NCBI GenBank assembly: GCA_045594025.1
Contig: JAZNXS010000005.1
Location: 1 to 27,696 of the forward strand
Length of the DNA: 27,696 nucleotides
Direction of reading: 5' to 3'
Origin: Scatosoma sp045594025
Lineage (GTDB): Bacteria; Bacillota; Clostridia; Christensenellales; Borkfalkiaceae
Shown here: in pieces, positions 9,081 through 17,114 of the stretch
Layout of the letters: every line of letters starts with the position of its first letter
Position numbering within the stretch: position 1 is the first letter of the stretch
Translations under genes and position numbers: made by a program
The notes under the pieces: generated by a model
Seen by the model: the letters and a program-made list of their open reading frames with translations, nothing else
What the model was told of the DNA's origin: nothing
The model's database searches: none

Positions 9081-9123
9081 ACACGTAAGGTTGGCCTTTT
9101 TTACAAGGTCAGCCTTACGGTGT
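9081..9123. other. Intergenic hairpin, copy 2 (14-bp core stem)
   Basis: Arms GTAAGGTTGGCCTT (9085-9098) and AAGGTCAGCCTTAC (9105-9118) pair over 14 bp with two wobbles around a TTTTAC-like loop. Outer bases ACAC (9081-9084) and GTGT (9120-9123) extend the stem past a one-base bulge. The 3' arm is the same CAGCCTTAC-ending sequence as the hairpin at 2607-2638. No T tract follows on the + strand, while the A-rich flank lies upstream. It separates the secreted protein gene from the cytoplasmic enzymes and may set mRNA stability or partial termination. Confidence 0.8.
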
Positions 9124-9154
9124 ATAAATGCATTATCAAAAATAGAGAAGAAAT

Positions 9155-12100
9155 ATGGGAAATAGAAGAATGATTTTACCCAGTGAATCCTATCACGAAC
9201 GGGTAAATAAGCTTATTTTACAATTACAGAGCAATATTATTGTAAAACAATATCCTTTAGAAGGGTTACTTTACAAACCGACGACCTATAAAACGGGGAA
9301 CATAGTCCCTAGCAAAAACGAAGATGGTTGGTCTGCTTTTGAAGGCGGTGCGCTTTGGGGTGGAACGCCTGATTTTCACGCGTGGTTTTATACACACGTT
9401 TCGTTGGATAAAGCGTTTGTCGGTAAGACGTTACGTTTTCAATTCAATACCGATTATTGCGGGTGGGCTTTTGAAAATCCGCAATTTTTGGTGTATATTG
9501 ACGGGAAAGTCGTGCAGGGGATTGACCTCAATCACAGATATTTTGAAATTAAATATACAACGGATTTCGATTTGCATATTTACGGCTACACTAGCTTTGA
9601 CTGTTACCGTACACTGCCTTTCTTTATCAACGTATGCGAAATTGACGAAGACACGGAAAAATTGTATTACGATTTGAAAGTGCCTTTCGATATTTTGTCC
9701 TTTACCGATAAAAACAGTAAGGAATATGCGGATATTCTTCATTATTTGAACGAAACTTTGAAGTTGGTTGATTTCAGAATCGTAAACGCAAAAGAATATC
9801 ACGATTCTGTGAAAGTAGCTTTGGCGTATATAGAGAAAGAATTTTATCAAAATTATTGCAAAAAACAGGATGTTTCTTGCGCGTGCGTAGGGCAAACGCA
9901 TATTGATATTGCGTGGCTTTGGACGTTTGCGCAAACGAGAGAAAAAGCACAGCGCAGCTTCGCAACCGTCATAGAAAATATGAGGAAATATCCCGAATAT
10001 ACTTTCTTTTGTTCACAGCCCTACCTCTATCAAGCGGTTAAGGAAGAAGATCCTTATCTGTATGCGCAAATTCAAGAAAAGGCGAAAGAGGGTAAATTTG
10101 AGATTGAAGGCGGTTTGTGGTTAGAAACGGATACGAACTTGCCCAGCGGTGAAAGCTTGGTTCGCCAAATTTTGTACGGCAAAAAATTCTTCAAAGAGGA
10201 ATTTGGTGTGGATAGCCATATCGTTTGGCTGCCTGACGCATTTGGGTATTCGGCTGCTTTGCCGCAGATTTTTAATCTGTCGGGAATTGACACCTTCGTT
10301 ACCTCGAAAATTTCTTGGAACGATAGGGATACGATGCCCCACGACGTATTCACTTGGAGAGGGATAGACGGGTCGGATATTTTTACCTATTTTATCACTT
10401 GTCAAAGTATCCATTCTAACAAGCAAAGACTGACGACGTATAACGCAGAAGCTACGCCCGATTATTTAGCAGGGGCATACGATAGATTTAGCGATAAACA
10501 GCTTTCCGATAAAGTGTTGGTGGCGTACGGCTACGGAGATGGCGGCGGTGGCCCGACGGCGGAACAGTTGGAAAATATCCAACGTATGAAACGCGGTATT
10601 CCTGGTTGTCCCAACGCGGAAAATTCTACGTTGGAACAATTCTTCAGTGATTTGAAGAAGAGTGCAGATGGTAAATTGCCGAAATGGGTAGGAGAACTTT
10701 ACCTTGAATTCCATAGAGGTACATACACAACGATAGGTAAAAACAAACGTAATAACAGAAAGATAGAATTTTTACTGCACAATATCGAAGCCTTGGCGAC
10801 AATGAATCATTTGTTAAATGGCGCGGAATATCCCTATGAAACGCTTGATAAGATGTGGGAGCAGGTTTTAAATTTGCAATTCCACGATATTTTGCCCGGC
10901 TCGTCCATCAAGGAAGTTTACGACGACAGCGATAAAATATATGCAGAGCTTTTCGCGCAAGGAAAGGCGTTGTTGGATAGCGTTACGCAGGATATTTCCA
11001 AACAAACAAAATCGGGCGATTTAATCTTTAATATGCAGCCCTTTGGCGGCGTTTCGGACGTGGAGCAGAATGGACAATATTGCGCAAAGAACGTGCCGTC
11101 CTACGGCTTTGTCGTAGACAGCTTGCAAACGGAAAAGGGTGCGGTCAGCGTCACGGAAAAACGTTTGGAGAACAAATATTACTCCATCGAATTTGACGAG
11201 AATTACGAAATTATCAGCATTTTCGATAAAGTAAACGAGCGTGAGGTATTGAAGCCGAATGCAAGAGGCAACGCATTGATTGCATACGAGGACGTTTCCA
11301 TTGAATACGACGCTTGGGAAGTGCGTGATTTCTACACCGAAAAAGCATATCCCGTCAATCATGTGAAGAATTGTGAATTTGTGGATTTAGGCTCGAAAAA
11401 GGGTATAAAAATTTACAGGGAATTTTTAGGCTCGACAATCGAACAGACAATTCTTTTGTCGGATACAAATCCCCGTATCGATTTTGTAACGAACGTGGAT
11501 TGGCAGCAAGAACATTTGATGTTAAAGGTGAAATTCCCTGTGGACGTTTTTGCGGATAAGGCGACCTTTGATATCCAGTTCGGTAATATAGAGCGTCCTA
11601 TTTATGGCAACACCTCTTGGGAGCAAGCGAAATTTGAAACTTGCGCACATAAATACGTGGATATTTCCGAAAACGGCTATGGTGTGTCCTTATTGAATGA
11701 TTGTAAGTACGGTCACGACGTTTTAGACGGCAACCTTGGTTTAACGCTGCTGCGTTCGCCTACGTGGCCGTATAAGGACGCGGATAAAGGGAAGCATACG
11801 TTTAACTATTCGTTATATGCGCACAGCGGCCGTTTGGCGGATGGCGATACGGTGAAGCTTGCCTTTGATTTGAACAATCCTTTGTTTGCGATGAAATCAG
11901 CCGGCGGCGGAGAATTAGCTTCCTATTCCATGGTTTCGTGCGAAAATGCGAATATCGTGGTAGATACGGTAAAGATGGCAGAGGGAAAGGACGGCATTAT
12001 CGTGCGCTTGTACGAAACGCAGCACATGAGGACAAATGTAAACTTAAAGCTTGGTTTCCAATATAAAGAAGCTTACGTATGCGATTTGATGGAAAACTGC

Positions 12101-12184
12101 ATTTCAAAATTGAATTGTTTTGATAAAAATGTAGAGTTAACAGTCAAGCCTTATGAGATTGTTACATTGAAATTTGTTTTATGA
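9155..12184 (+). CDS. Alpha-mannosidase, GH38
   Basis: 1009 residues with the GH38 signatures. GQTHIDIAWLW contains the zinc ligands His249 and Asp251. WLPDAFGYSAALPQI contains the likely nucleophile Asp361. LQFHDILPGSS supplies a further zinc-site His577. The C-terminal half is the usual beta-sandwich part of the family, and the length is normal for bacterial GH38. There is no signal peptide, so it should act in the cytoplasm on imported oligosaccharides, releasing terminal alpha-linked mannose. The ATG at 9155 has a weak AGAGAAG site; an ATG 15 bases downstream is the alternative. Its stop overlaps the next start by four bases (ATGA), which suggests translational coupling. Bacterial GH38 enzymes paired with GH20-type hexosaminidases occur in N-glycan-degrading loci of streptococci. 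Confidence 0.93.
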   Translation: MGNRRMILPSESYHERVNKLILQLQSNIIVKQYPLEGLLYKPTTYKTGNIVPSKNEDGWSAFEGGALWGGTPDFHAWFYTHVSLDKAFVGKTLRFQFNTDYCGWAFENPQFLVYIDGKVVQGIDLNHRYFEIKYTTDFDLHIYGYTSFDCYRTLPFFINVCEIDEDTEKLYYDLKVPFDILSFTDKNSKEYADILHYLNETLKLVDFRIVNAKEYHDSVKVALAYIEKEFYQNYCKKQDVSCACVGQTHIDIAWLWTFAQTREKAQRSFATVIENMRKYPEYTFFCSQPYLYQAVKEEDPYLYAQIQEKAKEGKFEIEGGLWLETDTNLPSGESLVRQILYGKKFFKEEFGVDSHIVWLPDAFGYSAALPQIFNLSGIDTFVTSKISWNDRDTMPHDVFTWRGIDGSDIFTYFITCQSIHSNKQRLTTYNAEATPDYLAGAYDRFSDKQLSDKVLVAYGYGDGGGGPTAEQLENIQRMKRGIPGCPNAENSTLEQFFSDLKKSADGKLPKWVGELYLEFHRGTYTTIGKNKRNNRKIEFLLHNIEALATMNHLLNGAEYPYETLDKMWEQVLNLQFHDILPGSSIKEVYDDSDKIYAELFAQGKALLDSVTQDISKQTKSGDLIFNMQPFGGVSDVEQNGQYCAKNVPSYGFVVDSLQTEKGAVSVTEKRLENKYYSIEFDENYEIISIFDKVNEREVLKPNARGNALIAYEDVSIEYDAWEVRDFYTEKAYPVNHVKNCEFVDLGSKKGIKIYREFLGSTIEQTILLSDTNPRIDFVTNVDWQQEHLMLKVKFPVDVFADKATFDIQFGNIERPIYGNTSWEQAKFETCAHKYVDISENGYGVSLLNDCKYGHDVLDGNLGLTLLRSPTWPYKDADKGKHTFNYSLYAHSGRLADGDTVKLAFDLNNPLFAMKSAGGGELASYSMVSCENANIVVDTVKMAEGKDGIIVRLYETQHMRTNVNLKLGFQYKEAYVCDLMENCISKLNCFDKNVELTVKPYEIVTLKFVL

Positions 12185-13296
12185 AAAATTTAAAAAGGAT
12201 GATTTGTTTAGGGTTAGCGGTGTTTACTACGGCATTATCTGCTTGTTCTATCGCTAACTCTAACAAGATACAATGTATTGCGCCGACGGATGGGACGGCG
12301 GAGGTCGCGTTAGTCAATGCGGAAATGAGCGACTTCCTTTCTCAAAAATGGACGAGTGCTTTGTGTGACAAGTATTACGAGGATGGTTGGTGCCATTACG
12401 AGCCGTGTTACGTCGATTTCAAGTGGTCGGGGAACGCAGATGCGTTTATGCTGTCCAAAAGTGCAGATATGTCCAACGCTGTTCATTATGAATGTGAAGG
12501 CGACACTATTTCTCTTCGCGGATTAAACATTAATACAATGTATTATTGGCAGGTTGAAAATGCGGACGGCAAAAGCGACGTGTTTACTTTTACGACGGAG
12601 CAAACGGTTAGGACACTTTATATAGGCGGTGTTACCAATTCTCGCGACATGGGCGGCTGGTCCGTTTATGATGAAGAAGGGAAAGTTTGTGGCGTTATAA
12701 GGCAGGATATGCTTTTCCGTTCGGCTACTTTAGATAATATTTCTGCGGCGGGTATTGAATATCTTACCAACGATTTAAAGGTAAAAACGGAATTGGATTT
12801 GCGCGGAGAATCGGAAACGCTAAATAGACCGATTATAGACGGCGTAAATTATATCAATATATCTTGTCCGCAATATGCGTATAGCGGTATGGGAATTTTT
12901 GAATTTGGCGATAGGCAAGGTATCAATACGGTGGACGCAGTTCGGGATATTATTTCTGTTTTTGCAGATGCAAATAATTATCCTATTGATTTCCATTGTG
13001 CAATTGGTAGGGATAGGACGGGAACGATTGCGTTTTTGTTGGGTGCGTTATGCGGTATGAGCGAAGAGGACCTTTGCAGGGAATACGATATTTCTTACTT
13101 TGCAGGGTTGGACAGTTCTACGCCTTCTCAGATGCATCAAAAGGCGTTTATACCGCTTTTAAACAGAATGAAAAATTACAGCAATGGGAACAATTCTTTG
13201 GCTTATAATACCCGTCAGTATTTGTTGGATATTGGCATAACGCAGACGCAAATGGACGCTATATATAATATACTTGTAGAGAAAACGGAAGTATAA
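12181..13296 (+). CDS. Lipoprotein tyrosine/serine phosphatase (Y_phosphatase3-like)
   Basis: 371 residues. The N-terminus is a lipoprotein signal: MKNLKR, a hydrophobic core, then the lipobox LSAC with Cys22 as the lipidation site. Residues about 75-145 look like a fibronectin-III-type beta domain ending FTFTTEQ. From about 146 the sequence follows the PF13350-type phosphatase fold: GGVTNSRDMGG, LFRSATL, ELDLRGESE, then the P-loop HCAIGRDRTG with catalytic Cys273 and Arg279 (CX5R). It should sit on the outer face of the membrane. It is embedded between two glycosidase genes, overlapping the GH38 stop and ending one base before the GH20 start. The substrate is unknown; phosphorylated glycans, phospholipid headgroups or surface proteins are all possible. 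The fold and family are well supported; the physiological role is open. Confidence 0.85.
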   Translation: MKNLKRMICLGLAVFTTALSACSIANSNKIQCIAPTDGTAEVALVNAEMSDFLSQKWTSALCDKYYEDGWCHYEPCYVDFKWSGNADAFMLSKSADMSNAVHYECEGDTISLRGLNINTMYYWQVENADGKSDVFTFTTEQTVRTLYIGGVTNSRDMGGWSVYDEEGKVCGVIRQDMLFRSATLDNISAAGIEYLTNDLKVKTELDLRGESETLNRPIIDGVNYINISCPQYAYSGMGIFEFGDRQGINTVDAVRDIISVFADANNYPIDFHCAIGRDRTGTIAFLLGALCGMSEEDLCREYDISYFAGLDSSTPSQMHQKAFIPLLNRMKNYSNGNNSLAYNTRQYLLDIGITQTQMDAIYNILVEKTEV

Positions 13297-13297
13297 A

Positions 13298-14911
13298 ATG
13301 GAACAAAAACCTATGGAAAATCAGATAAAATTTAAACACTTTGGAACAATGATCGATTGCTCTAGAAACGCAGTCATGAACGTACAGTCTTTAAAAAAAT
13401 GGATTGACATTACTGCAGATTTGGGGTATAATACCGTTTGTCTATATATGGAAGATACCTACGAAGTGGAGAACGAGCCGTATTTCGGGTATTTGCGAGG
13501 CCGATATTCCAAAGCGGAGTTGAAAGAAATCGACGCCTATGCGAAAAAATGCAATATGGAAGTAATCCCTTGTATTCAAACGCTTGCGCATTTAAACCAG
13601 ATTTTCCGTTGGCCCAAATACCGATCCTACAACGATGCGGACGATATTTTGCTTGCGGACGAGGAAAAGGTTTATACGCTGATAGACCGTTGTTTTCAAA
13701 CGCTTGCCGAATGTTTTTCTTCCAAAACCGTCAATATTGGTATGGATGAAGCTTTCATGTTCGGGCGCGGGAAATATTTTAACCTGCACGGCAACGTGGA
13801 TAGAACGGAGCTGTTTTTAAGACATTTAAATAAGGTGGCTACTCTCGGTGAAAAATACGGGTTCACCATGCTGATGTGGTCGGATATGTTCTTTAATCTG
13901 CTTGATGAAAAGACGGATAATCTAGCGGAAGTAAGAAAAAAAATTCCGGATAGCGTCAAGCTCATATACTGGGATTATTACGCAACGGAAAAGGAAAATT
14001 ACGACAAGAAAATTATAAAAAATCAACAGCTTTGCAAGGAGGCCTGGTTTGCTGGCGGTTTGTGGAGCTGGACGGGTTTTGCGCCTCACAACGTGTATAG
14101 TATTGAAACGACGAAAGCGGCTTTTGAAAGCTGTATCGAGCATAACGTTTCCAACGTTTTCTTGACTCTTTGGGGGGATAACGGAGGGGAGTGTAGCCGA
14201 TTTGCGTTGCTTCCGTCCTTGTTTTATGCGTCGGAGCTTGCCAAAGGCAACAAGGACGAAGAAAGTATCAAACAAAAGTTTGAAGAAAAATACGGCGTTT
14301 CTTTCGACTGTTTTATGGCGGTAGATTTGCCTGTTTCTTCTTACGATCCCACGAAAAGGACCTGCAATCCCGATAAATATATCTTGTACAACGATTGTTT
14401 TGCCGGAATCATGGATTCGGCGATATGGGACGATTGTGTGCTCGATTATGAAAAATGCGCCCAAGCCTTCAACGGTTTGACCGAGCATAAGGATTTTGGT
14501 TTCGTTTTTAAGAGTCTTAAAGCCTTGTGTGAGGCTTTAAGGGTAAAGTGTAGGTTGGGTATCCAAACGCGCGATGCATATAAAAAGGGGGATAGAGAAG
14601 CCTTGAAAGGCTTACTTCCCCATTACGACGAAGTGATGGAAAAGGTGGAAGCGTTTTACCTTTGTTATAGGGCGCAGTGGTATCAAGAAAACAAACCCCA
14701 CGGCTTTAACGTGCAAGATATAAGGCTTGGCGGTGTTATCATGCGTTTGAAACACTGTAAAAGCGCGTTGGAAGCTTATATAAACGGCGAACTTGATACA
14801 ATTGCCGAGTTGGACGAGGAATTGCTCGATTGCGCGGATGGTGAAGTAGAAATCAAAAAAGCGGTTACTTTTGCAAGATGGGACGAAATGACGTCCGTTT
14901 GTAAATTTTAA
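13298..14911 (+). CDS. Beta-N-acetylhexosaminidase, GH20C-like
   Basis: 537 residues strongly reminiscent of the streptococcal GH20C group: MIDCSRNAVMNV, YMEDTYEVENEPYFGYLRG, EVIPCIQTLAHL, and the catalytic Asp-Glu pair in VNIGMDEA (Asp150, Glu151). WGDNGGE occurs later in the barrel. Members release terminal beta-linked GlcNAc or GalNAc by substrate-assisted catalysis. Compared with the roughly 600-residue streptococcal enzymes, the small N-terminal domain ahead of the barrel is missing here: the barrel begins within about 15 residues of the start. There is no signal peptide, so it is cytoplasmic. Its ATG lies one base after the phosphatase stop, so it is co-translated. The family call rests on motif memory; exact substrate and linkage are inferred. 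Confidence 0.88.
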   Translation: MEQKPMENQIKFKHFGTMIDCSRNAVMNVQSLKKWIDITADLGYNTVCLYMEDTYEVENEPYFGYLRGRYSKAELKEIDAYAKKCNMEVIPCIQTLAHLNQIFRWPKYRSYNDADDILLADEEKVYTLIDRCFQTLAECFSSKTVNIGMDEAFMFGRGKYFNLHGNVDRTELFLRHLNKVATLGEKYGFTMLMWSDMFFNLLDEKTDNLAEVRKKIPDSVKLIYWDYYATEKENYDKKIIKNQQLCKEAWFAGGLWSWTGFAPHNVYSIETTKAAFESCIEHNVSNVFLTLWGDNGGECSRFALLPSLFYASELAKGNKDEESIKQKFEEKYGVSFDCFMAVDLPVSSYDPTKRTCNPDKYILYNDCFAGIMDSAIWDDCVLDYEKCAQAFNGLTEHKDFGFVFKSLKALCEALRVKCRLGIQTRDAYKKGDREALKGLLPHYDEVMEKVEAFYLCYRAQWYQENKPHGFNVQDIRLGGVIMRLKHCKSALEAYINGELDTIAELDEELLDCADGEVEIKKAVTFARWDEMTSVCKF

Positions 14912-14925
14912 GGGCGGAGGTGCTT

Positions 14926-17106
14926 ATGCCGATTGTTTTTAATGAAAATTGTAAAACCTTTAAGCTGGATACAAGTATATCCAGCTATATTATTAAGATA
15001 TACGAAGGGGGGTATCTGCTCAATCTTTATTATGGGCGAAAAATCCCCGAAACTACCTTGGAGGGATTTGATATAAGGGCGAAAAACGCCTCGTTTTCCC
15101 CTGCGGATGCGTTGATGGGAGAGGGGATTTTTGCACCTGATTCCGCATCCATTGAATACGGCTGTGACGGAGCAGGAGATTTTCGAATTTCCGCAGTAAA
15201 GGTAAGAAATCATAACGGCGACAGCGTGACGGATTTGCGGTACGTATCGCATAAAATTTACCAAGGAAAGCCATTCATCAAAGACATGCCTGCCACCTTT
15301 GCTGAAAAAGAGGAGGCAACCACGCTTGAAATCACAACGGTCGATAAGGTGACGGATTTGGGAGTGACCTTGGTTTATACCGTCTTTGAACAGCTTGGCG
15401 TAATGACCAAAAGCGTGAAAATAAAAAACAATTCCGATAAGGATATGTTTATCGAAAGAGCGTTCAGCCTTTGTAACGATTTTCCGACCATGGAATACGA
15501 TTTGATTTCCTTGTACGGTAGGCATTATTACGAACGCAATATCGAAAGACGGGCTTTGGCGCACGGTATACAAGGCGTGGAGAGCAATCGCGGTATTTCC
15601 AGTCATTGTCAAAATCCTTTCGTTGCTTTGGTTTCCCATGACGCAGATGAAGAACGGGGCGAGGCGTACGGCTTTAATTTGGTCTACTCGGGCAATTTTT
15701 CCGCGCTTGTCGAATGTGATTATAACGATTCCTCAAGGCTGATTATGGGGATAAATCCCAACGGTTTTACGTGGAAACTGTCGGCAGGAGAGGAATTCTA
15801 CACGCCCGAAGTGGTTTGTGTATATTCCCCGAACGGCATCGGCGAAATGAGCCGAATTTTCCACAGATTTTACAATAAACATCTGATAAGCGGAAAATAT
15901 AAAACGGAAAAAAGGCCCGTGCTTATCAACAGCTGGGAAGCGGCGTATTTTGACATCGACAGCGAAAAATTGCTCGATTTTGCGGTTGCTGCAAAGGAAT
16001 TGGGCATCGATATGCTGGTGATGGATGACGGTTGGTTTGGACATAGAAACGATGATAAATCTTCGCTCGGCGATTGGTACGTCAATAGGGAAAAATTCCC
16101 GAATGGCTTGACGCCGTTTATTGATAAAGTGCATGAAATCGGCTTAAAATTCGGGATTTGGTTCGAGCCAGAAATGATTTCTCCTGATTCCGATTTGTTT
16201 AAAGCACACCCCGATATGTGTGTGCACGCAAAAGGCAGAGAACCGATGCTTGGCAGAACGCAGTATGTGCTCGACGTTTCGAGAAAAGACGTAAGAGATT
16301 TGGTTTGGGAACAGCTTAACGCCATTCTTTCCACGAACAAAATTGATTACGTCAAGTGGGATTTTAACCGTTATATCACGGATGCGGATTCCGCTTTGCT
16401 TCCTGCGGATAGAAAACAAGAGTTTTTCCATCGATTTATCCTCGGCACGTACGATCTTATGAATCGGGTGAAAACGAATTACCCCGATATTTTGCTGGAA
16501 ACTTGTTCGGGCGGCGGCGGTAGATTTGACCCTGCCATGCTCTATTATTCTCCGCAAATTTGGACGAGTGATAACACGGACGCTATCGGTAGGCTTTCCA
16601 TTCAATTCGGTACGTCCCTTTGTTATCCTGCATCGACCATGGGTGCGCACGTTTCTGCATACCCGCGTGCGTTTTACGGCACGAAAGCGGACGTTGCGCT
16701 TTGGGGTTCGTTTGGGTATGAACTGGATATTAGAAAATTGACGGACGAACAAAAGGCGGAGTTTAAAGGGCATATCGCCGAATATCATAAGTATTACGAT
16801 TTAATCCATTTTGGGGATTTGTACCGTGTGCTTTCGCCGTTTGATAAGGGCTATAAGGTGGCTTGGGAATTTGTCAGCGAAGACAAGTCGCAATGCTTAT
16901 TGACTGTGATATGTTTAGAGGAGCGCATTCCCGAAAACTTTATTTTGAAATTGAAGGGTTTGGACGAAAATGCCTATTACAGAGACGAGGAAAGCGGCAA
17001 AATTTATTCGGGCGCGCTTTTGACGTATGCAGGGTTGAATTTAAGCAATCAAATCAATTACACATACGGCAGTAAAAAGTGGTTTTTTACAAGAATAGAA
17101 AAATAA
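14926..17106 (+). CDS. Alpha-galactosidase, GH36
   Basis: 726 residues from the ATG at 14926, chosen because GGAGG (14916-14920) sits five bases upstream; the GTG at 14920 lies inside that site. An N-terminal beta-supersandwich (to about 330) precedes the barrel, which holds MDDGWFGHR, GIWFEPEM, VKWDFNRYITD with nucleophile Asp479, LETCSGGGGRFD and WTSDNTD with acid/base Asp549. All are hallmarks of tetrameric-type bacterial GH36, and the length is typical. It removes terminal alpha-1,6 or alpha-1,3 galactose from oligosaccharides. It has no signal peptide and is cytoplasmic. It starts 14 bases after the hexosaminidase stop and ends eight bases before the next gene, so it belongs to the same transcript. 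Confidence 0.95.
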   Translation: MPIVFNENCKTFKLDTSISSYIIKIYEGGYLLNLYYGRKIPETTLEGFDIRAKNASFSPADALMGEGIFAPDSASIEYGCDGAGDFRISAVKVRNHNGDSVTDLRYVSHKIYQGKPFIKDMPATFAEKEEATTLEITTVDKVTDLGVTLVYTVFEQLGVMTKSVKIKNNSDKDMFIERAFSLCNDFPTMEYDLISLYGRHYYERNIERRALAHGIQGVESNRGISSHCQNPFVALVSHDADEERGEAYGFNLVYSGNFSALVECDYNDSSRLIMGINPNGFTWKLSAGEEFYTPEVVCVYSPNGIGEMSRIFHRFYNKHLISGKYKTEKRPVLINSWEAAYFDIDSEKLLDFAVAAKELGIDMLVMDDGWFGHRNDDKSSLGDWYVNREKFPNGLTPFIDKVHEIGLKFGIWFEPEMISPDSDLFKAHPDMCVHAKGREPMLGRTQYVLDVSRKDVRDLVWEQLNAILSTNKIDYVKWDFNRYITDADSALLPADRKQEFFHRFILGTYDLMNRVKTNYPDILLETCSGGGGRFDPAMLYYSPQIWTSDNTDAIGRLSIQFGTSLCYPASTMGAHVSAYPRAFYGTKADVALWGSFGYELDIRKLTDEQKAEFKGHIAEYHKYYDLIHFGDLYRVLSPFDKGYKVAWEFVSEDKSQCLLTVICLEERIPENFILKLKGLDENAYYRDEESGKIYSGALLTYAGLNLSNQINYTYGSKKWFFTRIEK

Positions 17107-17114
17107 GTTGAGGC

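Noticed and set aside
14920..14925. GTG start for the alpha-galactosidase
   Set aside because: The GTG overlaps the GGAGG that serves the ATG at 14926.
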